A stretch of DNA of 64,000 bases from Erythroxylum novogranatense (GCA_029891385.1 CM057233.1:54204063-54268062); one strand, 5' to 3'. Shown: positions 50,280-61,547, numbered from the stretch's first letter. Notes: a model not told the origin generated them from the sequence alone. Made by a program: numbers and translations.

Positions 50280-50490
50280 CACGATAAATTATTAAGAAAA
50301 TAAAATTAAAATAAAAACATTAATAAATAGAAATAATAATAAGATAACAAAATAAATAGATATATATAAAATAATGAAAACAAGACTAATAATAATAATA
50401 CGAAAAATGCTAATATAAATAATGTAGATTTATATATATATTTCTCACATTTTTTTAGCAATGATATATAAATGTTTTAAATAATATCAC
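50280..50490. other. AT-rich spacer, nothing recognised
   Basis: A-rich sequence with TAATAATAATA runs and no ORF. It may be the 5' untranslated part of the Helitron remnant that follows. Confidence 0.4.
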
Positions 50491-50496
50491 ATATCG

Positions 50497-51531
50497 ATGT
50501 ATGAAGAACGGAAATATTGTCTGGATTCAAATATGGATAGAAATGCCAAGAGACATCAAAGGTACGTTGAAATGCCAGAAAATGAAAAGCAAGAATTCTT
50601 ACGGCGACTTAGAGAAACTCATGTTGCAAAAAAGAGATTCACTAATTTGCCTATGGTTTGTCAAACAGTTAGTGATTAACATTCAGATTCTTTCGTTGAT
50701 ATTGAACCTTCCAGTGGCCAACTCTACATTTATCAATCAACTAGTCAACTATTAGAAAATCGATCTCTTGATTTTAATATGAATCGTGTTGATCCAACTC
50801 ATTCTTCTCTTCAACATGAAGAAATTGTTGATACGACATCAACGTTTCAAGTATCTAATGTGACATGTCATAATTCAAATCGTCCAACTCTATCTTCTTT
50901 TCGAATTCAACCTAACTCAGTGATATGTGTTCAAGATGAGGGTATTAATTTTTGTACCTATATTTTTACTATTTGTAATATTATTACTACACAAAGTAAA
51001 CATCTTATTTTTGTATATTTTAAGGGATAAATTGTCATCATTCGTCAAAGTTAGCATCCTTGCAGAATTTACTTGTTGAGACTTAACAAATTTGTTTTGT
51101 CCCAAATTGCGAACATTGTCATATGAAGAGATTTTATCTTGAACCTCCATCGTTCTATTATTCATCAGGACATATTTCCATTGTTGCCCCTCAAATGCCA
51201 TATGCTTTGAAATTATTATTTATTGACAATGATGAAGAATCAGACCATTTTAGAAAAAAAAACGTCCGTAAATATAATAATAACCTAGCTTTTACTTCCT
51301 ATGGAGCTAGGTATGATCGAGAACTAACAAAAAACAAGAAAGGGGTTTATACATTTCGTGTTTAGGGTCAAGTTTATCATTTCCTTGGCAATTTAGTTTT
51401 GACAACTGATAAGGTATCTGGAATCTAACTCTATTTCTTTGATACTGATGAGGAACCAAAAAGAAGGACTGATAGTTGTGATAAACTTTGTGAGAATACA
51501 TTAAAATTGATTATGGCAATTTTGAGAGATA
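50497..51531 (+). pseudogene. Helitron Rep/helicase, N-terminal remnant
   Basis: N-terminal part of the protein of autonomous plant Helitrons. Seen are DRNAKRHQRYVEMPENEKQE (50537-50594), LRRLRETHVAKKRFTNLP, then after a divergent stretch FYLEPPSFYYSSGHISIVAP (51129-51188), PYALKLLF, ARYDRELTKNKKGVYTFRV (51306-51362) and YHFLGNL (51376 on). Near its end is ILRDSP at the Copia-C insertion site. Stops at 50677, 51028, 51363 and 51426 and frame changes near 51060 and 51120 inactivate it. It continues at 56211. Confidence 0.8.
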
Positions 51532-51536
51532 GTCCT

Positions 51537-51772
51537 TAAGAAGCTTTAGACTTAGAAGAAGAATTTGATATAAAACTGATGTATATTTTTCGATACAGTA
51601 CACTTGAATATATATAGCTATACATGATTCTCAGATCCTAACTTATAGGATTGTTCAGATCGTATAACAAATACATATATAACAAAACTGACAATCTTAT
51701 CAAAGACTTATTCAACTCTTATCTCTATCATATCAATCTTATCAAAGACTTATTCAACTCTTATCTCTGTCA
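51537..51772 (-). mobile_element. Copia-C 3' LTR
   Basis: Minus strand TGACAGAGATAAGAG at 51772 to GCTTCTTA at 51537. It has a 42-base internal duplication (51731-51772 repeats the preceding TATCAATCTTATCAAAGACT to TCTCTRTCA segment) that the 5' LTR lacks. The end dinucleotides are TG and TA, not TG and CA. Confidence 0.9.
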
Positions 51773-51784
51773 TGCCCCCGCAAG
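51773..51784 (-). promoter_or_regulatory. Copia-C polypurine tract
   Basis: The minus strand reads CTTGCGGGGGCA directly before the 3' LTR. It is short and interrupted by pyrimidines, but in the right place. Confidence 0.6.
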
Positions 51785-51867
51785 ATGAAGTGTCGTGGAG
51801 AGACTTTCATCTTGGATCGAAGAATCTCAAACTGCACACGAGACAATGGTTTAGTGAGCGCATCCAC

Positions 51868-53350
51868 AATCTAATTTGTCGTGGAGATATGAGAGACTTG
51901 GACATGTTGCAATCGTACTTGTTCTCGGAAAACCTGATAGTCAAGTGCCAGATGTTTCATGCGGGAGTGATAGACAGGATTGGAACAAACATAAGTAGCA
52001 CTGACATTATCACAGTAAATATGAGGAATGATAGATGAAGATATATGGAGCTCAGTAAGAAGATTTCGCAGCCACATAATTTCTGCCACTGTACTAGCAA
52101 CTACACGATATTCAGCTTCTGTTGATGAGCGTGCAACTGTCTGCTGATGTTTAGAGGACCAAGAGATAGGATTGTTCCTAAGATAAACTACATAGGCAGA
52201 AGTAGATGTCCGAGAGTTGAAGTTACCCCCCCAGTCGGCATCACTAAAAGCCACCAAATTGAGATTGGGGGATCTAGTGAGATGTAACCCAAAATTATGT
52301 GTATGTTTAAGATACTGAAGTGTTCTCATGAGTTGACAAAAATGAGTATCTATTGGTTGATGCATAAACTGTGATAGTTTATTGACCGCAAAACTAAGAT
52401 GCGGACGTGTTAGTGTGACATACTGAAGTGCTCCCAAAATACGGCGAAACAGAGTGCCATCAACAGAAGCAGTGCCATCATCAAGCTTTAACGTAGTCGA
52501 AGTGTAGAGAGGAGTACTGCAAGGTTTGGCATCAGCCATATCAAATTTACAAAGTAAATCATGAATGTACCATTGTTAAGAAAAAAACAGCCCGGTTGAA
52601 GTTGGTATGATCTCAATTCCCAGAAAATAACTCGGTGGACCAAGATTAGTGAGAGAAAATTGAGATGATAGTGCATCCAGAAATAACTGAAGAGCAGCCG
52701 TGGAGTTACCCGTAAGCAGAAGATCATCCATATAGACCAAAAAATACATAGTTATCCCATGTCGATGATAATCAAAGAGCAAGGAATCACAAACACTAGT
52801 GGGGAAACCATATTGCAGTAGGAATTTTCGCAGCTCATTGTACCACGCTCTTGGTGCCTGATTGAGACCATATATCGCTTTCCGAAGCCTATAGACATGA
52901 GATGGCATATCCGGATGTACAAAGCCTGGAGGTTGTTTCATGTAAACAGTCTCCATAAGATGCCCTTGTAAAAAAGCATTATTAACATCCATTTGATGTA
53001 GTGACCATTGATTTGTTAAAGCAATAGTGAGGACAACTTTGATAGTAGGATGTTTGACCACTGGAGAAAATGTCTCTTTGTAGTCAATACCAGGAGCCTA
53101 ACTGAACCCCCGAGCAACCAAGCGAGATTTATATTTATCAATGGACCCATTAGGCTTGCGTTTGGTGCAAAAAATCCATTTACACCCAACAATGTTTTGA
53201 GCCTCTGTGGCTGGAACCAGATCCCATGTACCATTTCTAACCAAGGCATTGAATTCTGCTGTAGCCGAAGCCCTCCAATGAGGTGAGTGAAGAGCTTCAG
53301 CAATTGTGCGACGCTCTTCTGTACTGGGTAGCGGATATTTGCTAACAATG
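51868..53350 (-). pseudogene. Copia-C reverse transcriptase and RNase H
   Basis: RT begins near 53350 (a broken part around 53100-53340 in a shifted frame). It is open from 53061 to 52576: WSLHQMDVNNAFLQGHLMET, GLNQAPRAWY, the catalytic box LVYMDDLLLTG near 52740-52710 (YMDD in place of the common YVDD, both aspartates kept) and YFLGIEI. A stop at 52576 falls in the connection. RNase H is open at 52539-51871: LTRPHLSFAVNKLSQF, FSDADWGGNFNSRTSTS, SSTEAEYRVVA, IYCDNVSATYV and HSRMKHLALDYQ, with the catalytic residues present. Probably recently inactivated. Confidence 0.88.
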
Positions 53351-53399
53351 TAGACTTTTGGTTAAAAAAATATTGTTTTGAGCTCTAGTCCGCATAGAA

Positions 53400-54801
53400 T
53401 GAGTACGAAGTGGAGCTGACGGTGGATCTGGCGGCTGGGTTGATGAAGTCTCAGCAGACTCAGGTAATGTTCTCTCAAGAGATGATGACAACGGTGTCAC
53501 AGGAGCCAGAGGAATGAGTTGATGTGGTGGAGCAGTTACAATGGTTTGGGGTGATTGAGATGGAGTGGGAGGGACAGATAAAGATGTGTATGGGAATTGA
53601 TCATCAAAGACCTAACATGACGTGAAGTGTATAATTTGTGGGTACGTGGATCTAGACAAAGATATGCAAATTGAGTGAGTGAGTAGCCTACAAAAATACA
53701 TGGAAGAGACGGAGGTTGAAGTTTATGATCAGCGTATGGTTTTAACCAAGGAAAACATAAATACCCAAATGAGTGCAGATGTTTATAGGTAGGTGATTGA
53801 CGGTGCAAAGTCTCATAAGGGGTTTTCATGAATAGAGTGGGAGTGGGCATGCGGTTAATCAAATAAACAGCTGTGAGAACAGCAAATGACCAGAAGGGAG
53901 GAGGGAGGTTACTAAAATGAAGTAGCGACCTGGCTGTTTCGATTATATGCCGATGACGATGTTCAGCCATGCCATTGAGTTCCGAAGTATGTGGTGGGGT
54001 AGTAAAATGAGAGATGCTATGTTGGGAAAAATATGGGCGAAGTTTGATGAATTCTCCACCGTTGTCAGAGTAAAAAGATTTAATTTTGAAACCAAAATAA
54101 TTTTCAAAATCCTGAAAGACAAAAAAAACATCAGATTTATTTCGAAGAGGATAAAGCTAAATGTATTTGGAGAAATGATCAACAAAAATTACATAGAACT
54201 TGAAACCATCTACAGAACCTACTGGAGCAGGTCCCCAGACATCAGAGAAAACCAACTCCAGTGGTCTGGAACTATTGAGATGCAGACTAGAAAAAGGTAA
54301 TTTATGACTTTTGGCACATTGACAAGACACACAAGGCACAACGTTTGAGGTGCGAGGCTGGATGACTTGGAGGGCCTCATTTGCAGGATGACCAAGAACA
54401 TGATGGAGAACATCAGGATGTGAGATATGGGAAAGATAGCTTTTTGGATTGTTAGGTAGGCAAATTTGGTAGAGATCATCGTGACATGTTCCCGAGAGTA
54501 GCACCACCCTCGTCTGCAAATCCTTCACCTGAAAAGAATCAGGAAAGAGTTCCACCGAAACATCATTATTAGTACATAACTTTTTAACTGAAACAAGGTT
54601 GGTTTTAACACGGGGAACAACCAAAGCATTGGTAAAGGATAAAGGTTTAGTGGATGAGGGAAGTCGAATGCTACCCGTGTGAGTGATCGGAAGAGAGTAT
54701 CCATCACCGACCTGTAGTTGTGCATTTCATGAATAAGTGTTGCCCATACTCAAATTTTGTAACTCATTCGTCACATGGTGCGTTGCACCGGAGTACATAA
54801 T
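53400..54801 (-). pseudogene. Copia-C protease and integrase
   Basis: The frame after gag reads IMYSGATHHVTNEL near 54799-54760. The canonical protease motif has D where this copy has Y, so the catalytic aspartate is lost. A stop near 54728 follows. The pre-integrase part is LVVPRVKTNLVSVKKLC near 54624-54570, then HVLGHPANEALQV. Integrase: FSDVWGPAPVGSVDGFKFYV near 54250-54190, YSDNGGEF near 54060-54040 and ELNGMAEHRHRHIIETAR near 53985-53935 (catalytic D, D, E present). The C-terminal GYSLTQFAYLCLDPRTHK lies near 53690-53635. Frame changes occur near 54160 and 53950, with further loss before RT (53400-53610). Confidence 0.85.
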
Positions 54802-55902
54802 CTAGTTGTTTGTCGAGACAGGAGGCGGACCATAACCATTGTGAGCACATGAAGTGGGAGGAGCAGCATCAAGTGCACATGCAGTAGCTCCAGCACTAGG
54901 GGCGTTGGAAGCAATACCAGGCGTAGGTAGCAGACCATTGGCGTTGTGACCCTGTCCAAGACAAGCACCGTAAGGCACAGATTCAGACTTTGCAGCAACC
55001 AAGTGTGCAGTCGGATGTCTCCACTGTCCAGGCACTACAGAAGTGTGTCCAAAACCATTCCTTCGTTGAAGTCGAAAACACTTCTTTGCCGTGTGTCCCG
55101 ATTCCTCACAAAATTGACAAACAACTCCACGAAGAGATCCAGCGCCCTGTTGAGATGCAAATGTTTGGTCAGACTCATAGCGAAATGCAGCAGCAGATCC
55201 TCCCTTTCCAGTTGCAGGAGGTGTGCAAGTAGCCAGATTAGCAGCTACAACCATTGGTGAATGATTCTGCCTCATCAAAACATACTCATGATCAATGAGT
55301 TTATCAAACAAATCAGCAAATAAGATCAGGTCATCCCTAGCACGAAGAGCAGCAGCCAAACTATCATATTCAGTAGGTAATCCATTTAGTGCGTGCAAAA
55401 AAAAATCCGAATCCTCAACCTTGCTTCCAATTATTGCTAGTTCATCCGCAATTGATTTAAACTTGTGTAAATATGCAGTCATGGAGAGGCCTTGCTTGGT
55501 GAGTTTAATGAGCTGCTCCTCGAGACTCATTATTCTCGACTTTGAGGCATTAGCATGCAGTTTGGTGAGAAGAAGCCAGGCATCACGAGAAGACTCAACA
55601 GAGCCTAACATGGTAATTACCGATTCATGAACTGATGACGTTATTGCATGAAGAATCATCTTGTCTTGACGGATCCATCGACGATAATTGGCATCTGTTT
55701 TTTCAGGTGGTTCAACAGTACCATCCACATAGTGCAGCAAGTCATATCCATCCAGTAAAGAGAGAATTTGAATTCGCCAGGCAAGAAAGTTTGAGCCAGT
55801 GAGTTTGAAACTTGATTGAAAATTGAGAACGATGATGCCGGCATTAACATCAGGTATAGTTGTTGTGTTCGTTAAAGGAGTAGAGGAGGTAGAGCTAGTC
55901 AT
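54802..55902 (-). CDS. Copia-C gag
   Basis: An intact gag frame of about 366 codons if started at the ATG at 55902 (protein MTSSTSSTPLTNTTTIPD). The frame is open further upstream to 56100, but that part is LTR and leader. Core features: KLTGSNFLAWRIQILSLLDG, the gag UBN2-type block with DAWLLLTKLHANASKSRIMS, LTKQGLSMTAYLHKFKSIAD and ALNGLPTEYDSLAAAL. A CCHC zinc knuckle CQFCEESGHTAKKC is near 55120-55080. It ends at TAG 54802-54804, where the element would normally read on into protease, so the stop may be a TGG-to-TAG change. The protein would coat element RNA in the cytoplasm. Confidence 0.85.
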   Translation of the reverse strand: MTSSTSSTPLTNTTTIPDVNAGIIVLNFQSSFKLTGSNFLAWRIQILSLLDGYDLLHYVDGTVEPPEKTDANYRRWIRQDKMILHAITSSVHESVITMLGSVESSRDAWLLLTKLHANASKSRIMSLEEQLIKLTKQGLSMTAYLHKFKSIADELAIIGSKVEDSDFFLHALNGLPTEYDSLAAALRARDDLILFADLFDKLIDHEYVLMRQNHSPMVVAANLATCTPPATGKGGSAAAFRYESDQTFASQQGAGSLRGVVCQFCEESGHTAKKCFRLQRRNGFGHTSVVPGQWRHPTAHLVAAKSESVPYGACLGQGHNANGLLPTPGIASNAPSAGATACALDAAPPTSCAHNGYGPPPVSTNN

Positions 55903-55999
55903 GTTGAGAAGGAAAAAAAACCAGCAAGAGTGAATCAGATAGTATAAGATGAAGAACAGGGAAAAAAACTCACAGAATTGATAAACCGTCAGGTAATAA

Positions 56000-56011
56000 G
56001 CTCTGATACCA
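56000..56011 (-). promoter_or_regulatory. Copia-C primer binding site
   Basis: Minus-strand TGGTATCAGAGC, the initiator-Met tRNA primer site, directly at the inner edge of the 5' LTR. Confidence 0.92.
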
Positions 56012-56205
56012 TAAGAAGCTTTAGACTTAGAAGAAGAATCTGATATAAAACTGATGTATATTTTTTGATACAGTACACTTGAATATATATAGCTATACAT
56101 GATTCTCAGATCCTAACTTATAGGATTGTTCAGATCGTATAACAGATACATATCTAACAAAACTAACAATCTTATCAAAGACTTATTCAACTCTTATCTC
56201 TATCA
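56012..56205 (-). mobile_element. Copia-C 5' LTR
   Basis: 194 bp, minus strand TGATAGAGATAAGAG at 56205 to GCTTCTTA at 56012. It carries a TATA-like TATATATATTC near 56085-56095 on the minus strand. It lacks the 42-base duplication of the 3' LTR, otherwise nearly identical. Confidence 0.92.
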
Positions 56206-56210
56206 GTCCT

Positions 56211-57330
56211 TATGCCAAATTCTTTTGAAGTCTTAGGGAGATTCCATCACTTGAGAATCATGCGATAATCCTAAGGTGTTATCCTAGCCTTGATCAACGT
56301 GTTTGTAATCTTCCTATTGCATCACAAGTGACTGCTATATGGATTGAAGTTGATGATGAACACATTGATAAATATTCTCACATCTAAGTTTATGCTCACT
56401 CGGATACAAGTTATAGAATTCAATCTTATTATGCATGTTATGACCCTCTTCAATATTCTTTGTTATTTCCTCGTGGTGAAATTGGATGGCATCGTGGAAT
56501 TAAATGGTTAATTTCAAAGACAAGCAGGGGCAATGTTTTTGATGAGGGGATTGATGTTCATTTCAACTATTTTATTGATCCATCTGAATTGTTTACTGTG
56601 GAAAAAAACAGGCAAGCTTCTTTTCCAGTTTTATCTTTTTGAAGATATTATTTAATTCCATCATTTTATTGATCAAATTCACCTTCTCTGTTATTAGTTG
56701 CAGATGAAGCGTATTACAAAGATGGTTTCGTTTCCGCTAGAGAATATTACTGTTATCGGCTCCAAATGAGAGAAAATGATGAATCTATGCTACTCCATAG
56801 CTTCAGACTGCTTCAACAATTTGTTGTGGGCACTTATATAGAGATTGAAACATCTCGACTTGATTTCCATAGAAAAAACAGAATGAGATACGAGCATAAA
56901 TACCGCAAGGTGTTTTGGATAGTGTTAGTATTGGTCAGACAGAAGGTTCAAGAATTGGTCGTCAAGTTGCACTCCCAGTTTCACTTATCGGTGGTCCAAG
57001 GAATATGAAACGACGTTATCTTGATACAATGACTTTGGTACAAAAGTATGGTAAACTTGATATTTTTCTGACCATGACTTGCAACCTTATGTGGAGAGCG
57101 ATACAAGATAATCTCAAATTTCATGAAAAACCACAAGATAGGCTAGATTTATTGATTACAGTATTTAGAGCTAAATTTGAAATTCTGAAGAATGAGTTGA
57201 TCAAAAAAACAAATCTTTGAAGACGTAGCCACTTTTGTTTATGTTATTGAATTTCAAAAACATGGATTCCCTCATGCTCATATTATTACTGAAAAGTGTA
57301 ATGATTCAGGTTATTTTCAAATTTTATCTA
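56211..57330 (+). pseudogene. Helitron Rep/helicase, Rep-domain remnant, truncated
   Basis: Continues the Helitron protein right after the Copia-C insertion: YAKFF*SLREIPSLENH, SLDQRVCNLPIASQVTAIW near 56281-56340, then LLFPRGEIGWHRGIKW near 56460. The Helitron-like N domain follows from 56700 (AREYYCYRLQMRENDESMLL, RLLQQFVVGTYIEIETSRLD) and continues in a shifted frame: DSVSIGQTEGSRIGRQVALP (56916-56975), YGKLDIFLTMTCNLMWRAIQ and LKNELIKKTNL. The HUH motif of the rolling-circle nuclease is GFPHAHIIT near 57265-57290, after another shift. The sequence then loses similarity at about 57320, so the catalytic tyrosines and the whole helicase are missing. Confidence 0.82.
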
Positions 57331-58059
57331 ATAAAATGAAATTATAATAAAATTTTAAAAACTTTAATTTAGTTTAAAGCTCGATTAATTTGATGGACGA
57401 ATTTGAAGTGAAAACTGAAGGTGAACCTTGGAAGAAATGATAAAATTACTCCTTTTGATCATAAGATTATAAGTTTAAGTTACGAAAATAACTTCTTTGT
57501 CAGAATACAAAGAAAAAATTACGTACATTATGACTCTTTCCAGATCCTGTAAAGTGAAAAACATTATATGCTGAGTACATTGATTTTTTTTATAAATTTG
57601 AAGTGAAAACTACACTGTTTTGGCCCAATCTCCATTTCCTGCAGATCTTAAGTTACACAATTCGAGTCTAATTTGTTTGAAAAAGCATCATTTAGTATAA
57701 TTAACTAAAATGATGTTATTTTAATCTTAAATTTCTTAAATTACAAAAATAAAATGATGTATGAAGGAAAACTACATACGTTACAAGTGACTGTTGAATC
57801 GCAAACCGTAATTTAAAACCATGACTCCGTCATAAGCCAACAAAAACTAAGCCACCGGTCCAATTTATAAAGACAAACTGGTACAAAATGGCTTCGTTAT
57901 ATTTAAGGACACCTCTGGACAAAATGACCCAAAATGAAACAATAAGAAGTCTAATAATCCCAAGGAAAGGAAAGGAAAGGAAAAGATGGAAAATTTTACT
58001 GCAAGGAATGTGCCTGAAAAGTGGGAACAAGGCCATTCCAGGACACGTGCATAGAAAAT
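57331..58059. other. Spacer between the Helitron remnant and the zeta-COP 3' end
   Basis: AT-rich, no gene recognised. The right part (about 57800-58059) should include the 3' untranslated region of the minus-strand zeta-COP gene. Confidence 0.5.
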
Positions 58060-60746
58060 TTACTGAAAAAGAGTTCTTGTCAAATGTTCACGAGCAGTAG
58101 CCAATGCTTGACTTATGGTCTGCAACATTAAGAGCAAAAAGGGTTGGATGAAGAAATAAGGTAAAAGGTACAGAGCAACTAAACTCCGGCCTAGAATCTG
58201 CAATTAAAGCAACTAAAGGAATTTAGAGGTTGCATTTGGCAATTTGATCTAAGGGTAGCAATGAGCCGGAGTCAAACACGAAGCTCAAAGTTCAGGTTGG
58301 TCCGGAAAGCCTGAGCTCGATCAACCTTTAAGCTTTTATTCATGCTTGGGCATAATTTTTTAAGTTAAGGCCCGAGTTTGATTAAATTAGGCTTTGTCTG
58401 TTAACTTTTGACCAGGCCGAGCCCGGACCCTTTTGCCACCCTAGATTTGATGTTAGGTCCTTGTATAATAAAAGTTTAGATAAGTTCCCAACCTGCTCAG
58501 ACAAAGGTGCACTTGGGTCCATGCTATTGATTGCCACCTTTCCAGCAATAACACTGGCATCTGTTTCAAGTATCATTCTGCAAAAACAGAACAAATGTTT
58601 GAAATACAGGCAAAACATCTTGAATGTCATGAATGGATCAACATAAGAAAGCAACATGGCATCATAGAATAGATCCAAAAGAAGCTCAGTGGTTTCCGTT
58701 ACAGGGTCCACTTCCCACACTAAGTCAAATCATGCTACTTAACCACTCACAACTAGCACACCAAATAAACTGATGATTACAATGTCAAACAGATGATTTT
58801 GAGAAGTAATGACGCGTACCCTCTTTCAACAATCTCATCAAGACACAAAAAGATAAGATCTAGATTCTCAAGTGCCTCTCTTTTGTCAACATTGCTCCTA
58901 AAACAAGGAGAATATAGGTTAATGGGGAAGAGAACATAGTCAATTTGAGAATCAGACCATGATTATGAACAAAAATACCTCAAGAGAAGGCCGACTGCAT
59001 CAAAGAAACCTTGAAGAATAGCTGCCAAGATAAGCTCATTTTCATCATCACCTCCAGTCACATAGAAGTGGAGATCCTGGACAAACTTGTAGACTACAAC
59101 GTGGCTGTCAAACATTGTGACCTCCGCTGCATATAACAGCAAATCAAGAATGCTATTCAGTTAACAGAGCATTATCAATCTGCTACTTGAAAAAGGTTTT
59201 CAGCATTGTCTAAATTAGGAAAAATATAACTAAGATCCTTGACCAGAGTGCAGAGAAGGTAGTTCTAAATTTGACAAGGGTGATCATCAGAATCAGCAAA
59301 ATAAATAATAAAGATATTGTCTTTACAAAGTAACATAGCGCTAGCAGCCTCACATAACTAAATAATAATTGACCAATTGAACTTCTATAACATGAAACGA
59401 ATCTAGTGATGCAACTCGTAGTAATTCACGATAACTGATGTACCTTAGCACTTGCTTTGCACAGAATATAAAGAGAGTCAAACTTGAAGCAAACATGCAA
59501 AAGTTGACAGACTGTAACTGTTCACCAGAAATCAGGACTTGCATTTTATTCCTAATAGTCTTGATCATTAACTATCAAATTCCAAACTTGTATTATTATG
59601 AATCTCAATGGGTACGTAACTTGTATAAAATACCACATGAAATGACAACTTGGCATCAAACCTTCTGTCCGTGCATTTGATTTCATCGTCTTTGCAAATA
59701 TAGCTTTTTCAAAAGCTAACTTGGCACTATTTGTTGGCCACTCATCAGAGTAGTATTTCACAGCCACACGTTTCCCTTCAGAATCTAGCAGAAGAATGTT
59801 TTTAACCTTAGGGCATAAGTCCTGAAAAAAAATCACAAATTTAATCATCCATCACTAGGAATAGAAAGATACATGATCCCTTCAAACATCATTGGTAAAA
59901 TGTAGCCATGTGGAACGAACAGTCAAGGAAGGCACTAAGGAAGAGAACCAATCCTAGTATGCTAAACCCAGAAAACCCATCTGAAATAGTAAGGCAAACT
60001 ATCTTTTCCTAAATGCCCAAGTTAACAATCTCTTACCAGATGTCTCTTTACTAAGTGTATGGTCTAATACACCAACATAAACTTCAAACACTGCATAGAG
60101 CCAAACCTAAACTTCATTTTAAGCACCAATTGCAGTATGTAAAAGACTAACAAAGTTCATCTAATGTCTACAATATATGCACATTAGAAGTCGAATAAAA
60201 CAGTCTCCATACTTATTTCCATATCCAAATTAAGTAAAGAAAGGCACTAAGGATTCTGAACAACAAACAACCACAAAACAATAATTCCCAAGTCCCTACA
60301 CAAGCCAATTAAACTCAAACAAAAAGGGATCCAAATGAACACATCGCCAACTATCCCACATAAGAAAAAATTGGCATATCACAAAATACCCGCAAAAGCA
60401 GTCAACTTCACAAACTTCTCCATCTTATCATAATTCAGTTCCAATCCTATCAGACTCAAGACCACGCCATTACCAATTCATCGTTGATCCAGGAACAAGT
60501 AGAAACTCAAAGATTGAATCTTTACCTCATGCCAACAAATTTCCAACATCCCTTTACCAACAAAGATAAAACACATGATGTGTACACTGAAAACTTCAAG
60601 ATCTAAAAATGACTGCAACTTCTGAGTACATAATCTACGCTAAAAGGCATCAGATTAGACACAAAAGAAGATGGTGTGTTTGTTAATCGAAATTAAGATC
60701 TATACAGGGAGATAGAGAGAATTACAGCAGAGGTAGAGAGAGCCAT
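58060..60746 (-). CDS. COPZ: Coatomer subunit zeta (zeta-COP), six exons
   Basis: Zeta-COP is the small adaptin-like subunit of the COPI coat. It pairs with gamma-COP and works in Golgi-to-ER and intra-Golgi vesicle transport on the cytosolic face (family knowledge). Coding exons by splice sites and frame: 60746-60726 (ATG GCT CTC...), 59821-59662, 59126-58979, 58897-58820, 58577-58493, 58119-58060 (TAA). All introns are GT-AG and lengths sum to 552 nt, 183 aa. Motifs: [20 protein letters not shown] at residues 12-31, [20 protein letters not shown] in the middle, [34 protein letters not shown], and [13 protein letters not shown] at the C-terminus. The length equals the usual plant size. No lesion is seen. 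A hAT-like MITE sits in the last intron. Confidence 0.95.
58249..58444. mobile_element. hAT-like MITE in the last intron of zeta-COP
   Basis: 196 bp with inverted ends CTAAGGGTAGCAA (left) and CTAGGGTGGCAAAAGG (read inward from the right). The direct repeat ATTTGAT flanks it (58242-58248 and 58445-58451). The G/C-rich interior has GAGCCGG and GCCGAGCCCGG. Ends of the type AGGGGTGGCAA are known from plant hAT MITEs. The family call is inference. Confidence 0.72.
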
Positions 60747-61547
60747 GATCGATGCGAGAGAGTTCTTCCTCTGAGGTGTCTGTTGCAAAGACTCTTTGGC
60801 TTGTTTTTTCTTCAGCTCTATTTTCATTTTGTTCTTTTTCTGTTCAATATGTTGTATGTTCATTTTATGATTTTATGAGGGTAATTTGGTAATAACAAAA
60901 ATGATAATCAGGTCAAAAAATAATTATTATATTGATTTCAATTTAATTATTATTCAATTTAATGATTACAAATTTTTGTGATCTGAAATATTTGAAAATA
61001 TGGAAATTATTGCATCCTTATTATTTATAAAGGTCATAATTTAGGTTTGCTTTTATCAATGTCAATTAACTCCTCAAATCTTGGATGTTTTATCCAATTT
61101 TGTAAATTATAATACTAAATGTGAGATTGGATTAGGACTAACATGAGATTTGATTAAGCCTAAGTTCTAACTTTTGTAAAATTTAAAATTGACCCCTTTT
61201 AGTTAAATATAATTAAATTATTAATTTTGGATTAATTTGTTTAATTTTTATAATTGATTGAATCCAAATAAAATTTTAAAGTTCATACACTAATTTGCCA
61301 CTCTTGATTGGACATAATTATTTAATAATTAATTACAATTTTAAATATTAAAATTAGAGTTATAGTCCCTTAAGAATAGTTTTTTTTTAAAAGTGATTTT
61401 TCAATTTTCAGATCCACCACTGAAAGAGCTCAGGTTGAATATTTTACTACAAATAAAATCTTAATGCTAACAAAGATTCATTGGAACTAATATGAACACG
61501 GAGTTTTTGTACATGAAAAGAGAATTCTGTGAGGTTGTGGTCCTCCA
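60747..61547. other. zeta-COP 5' region and EPF-like gene 3' flank
   Basis: The first 60-100 bases after the ATG (about 60747-60830) hold the 5' untranslated region and the core promoter of zeta-COP, with CT/GA-rich runs on the minus strand. The rest is AT-rich and without ORFs. The last part is the 3' flank of the EPF-like gene. Confidence 0.55.

Larger units (their letters stand above)
51537..56205 (-). mobile_element. Copia-C: compact Copia retrotransposon (Ale/Retrofit-like)
   Basis: 4.67 kb, minus strand, with short LTRs (194 bp right, 236 bp left), PBS (56000-56011) and PPT (51773-51784). The target duplication GTCCT is at 51532-51536 and 56206-56210. Removing the element and one duplication leaves the Helitron frame continuous (RDSP then YAKFF), which proves the insertion. 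Gag, protease, integrase, RT and RNase H follow in the usual order with only a few lesions, so it is the youngest-looking element here. The size and short LTRs fit the Ale/Retrofit branch (inference). Confidence 0.93.

Noticed and set aside
54946..55630. Plus-strand frames of 80-111 codons opposite Copia-C gag
   Set aside because: They are shadows of the intact minus-strand gag, without start context or domains.
57888..58100. 70-codon plus-strand frame overlapping the last zeta-COP exon
   Set aside because: The minus strand has a splice-supported, conserved C-terminus here. The plus frame shows no domain.
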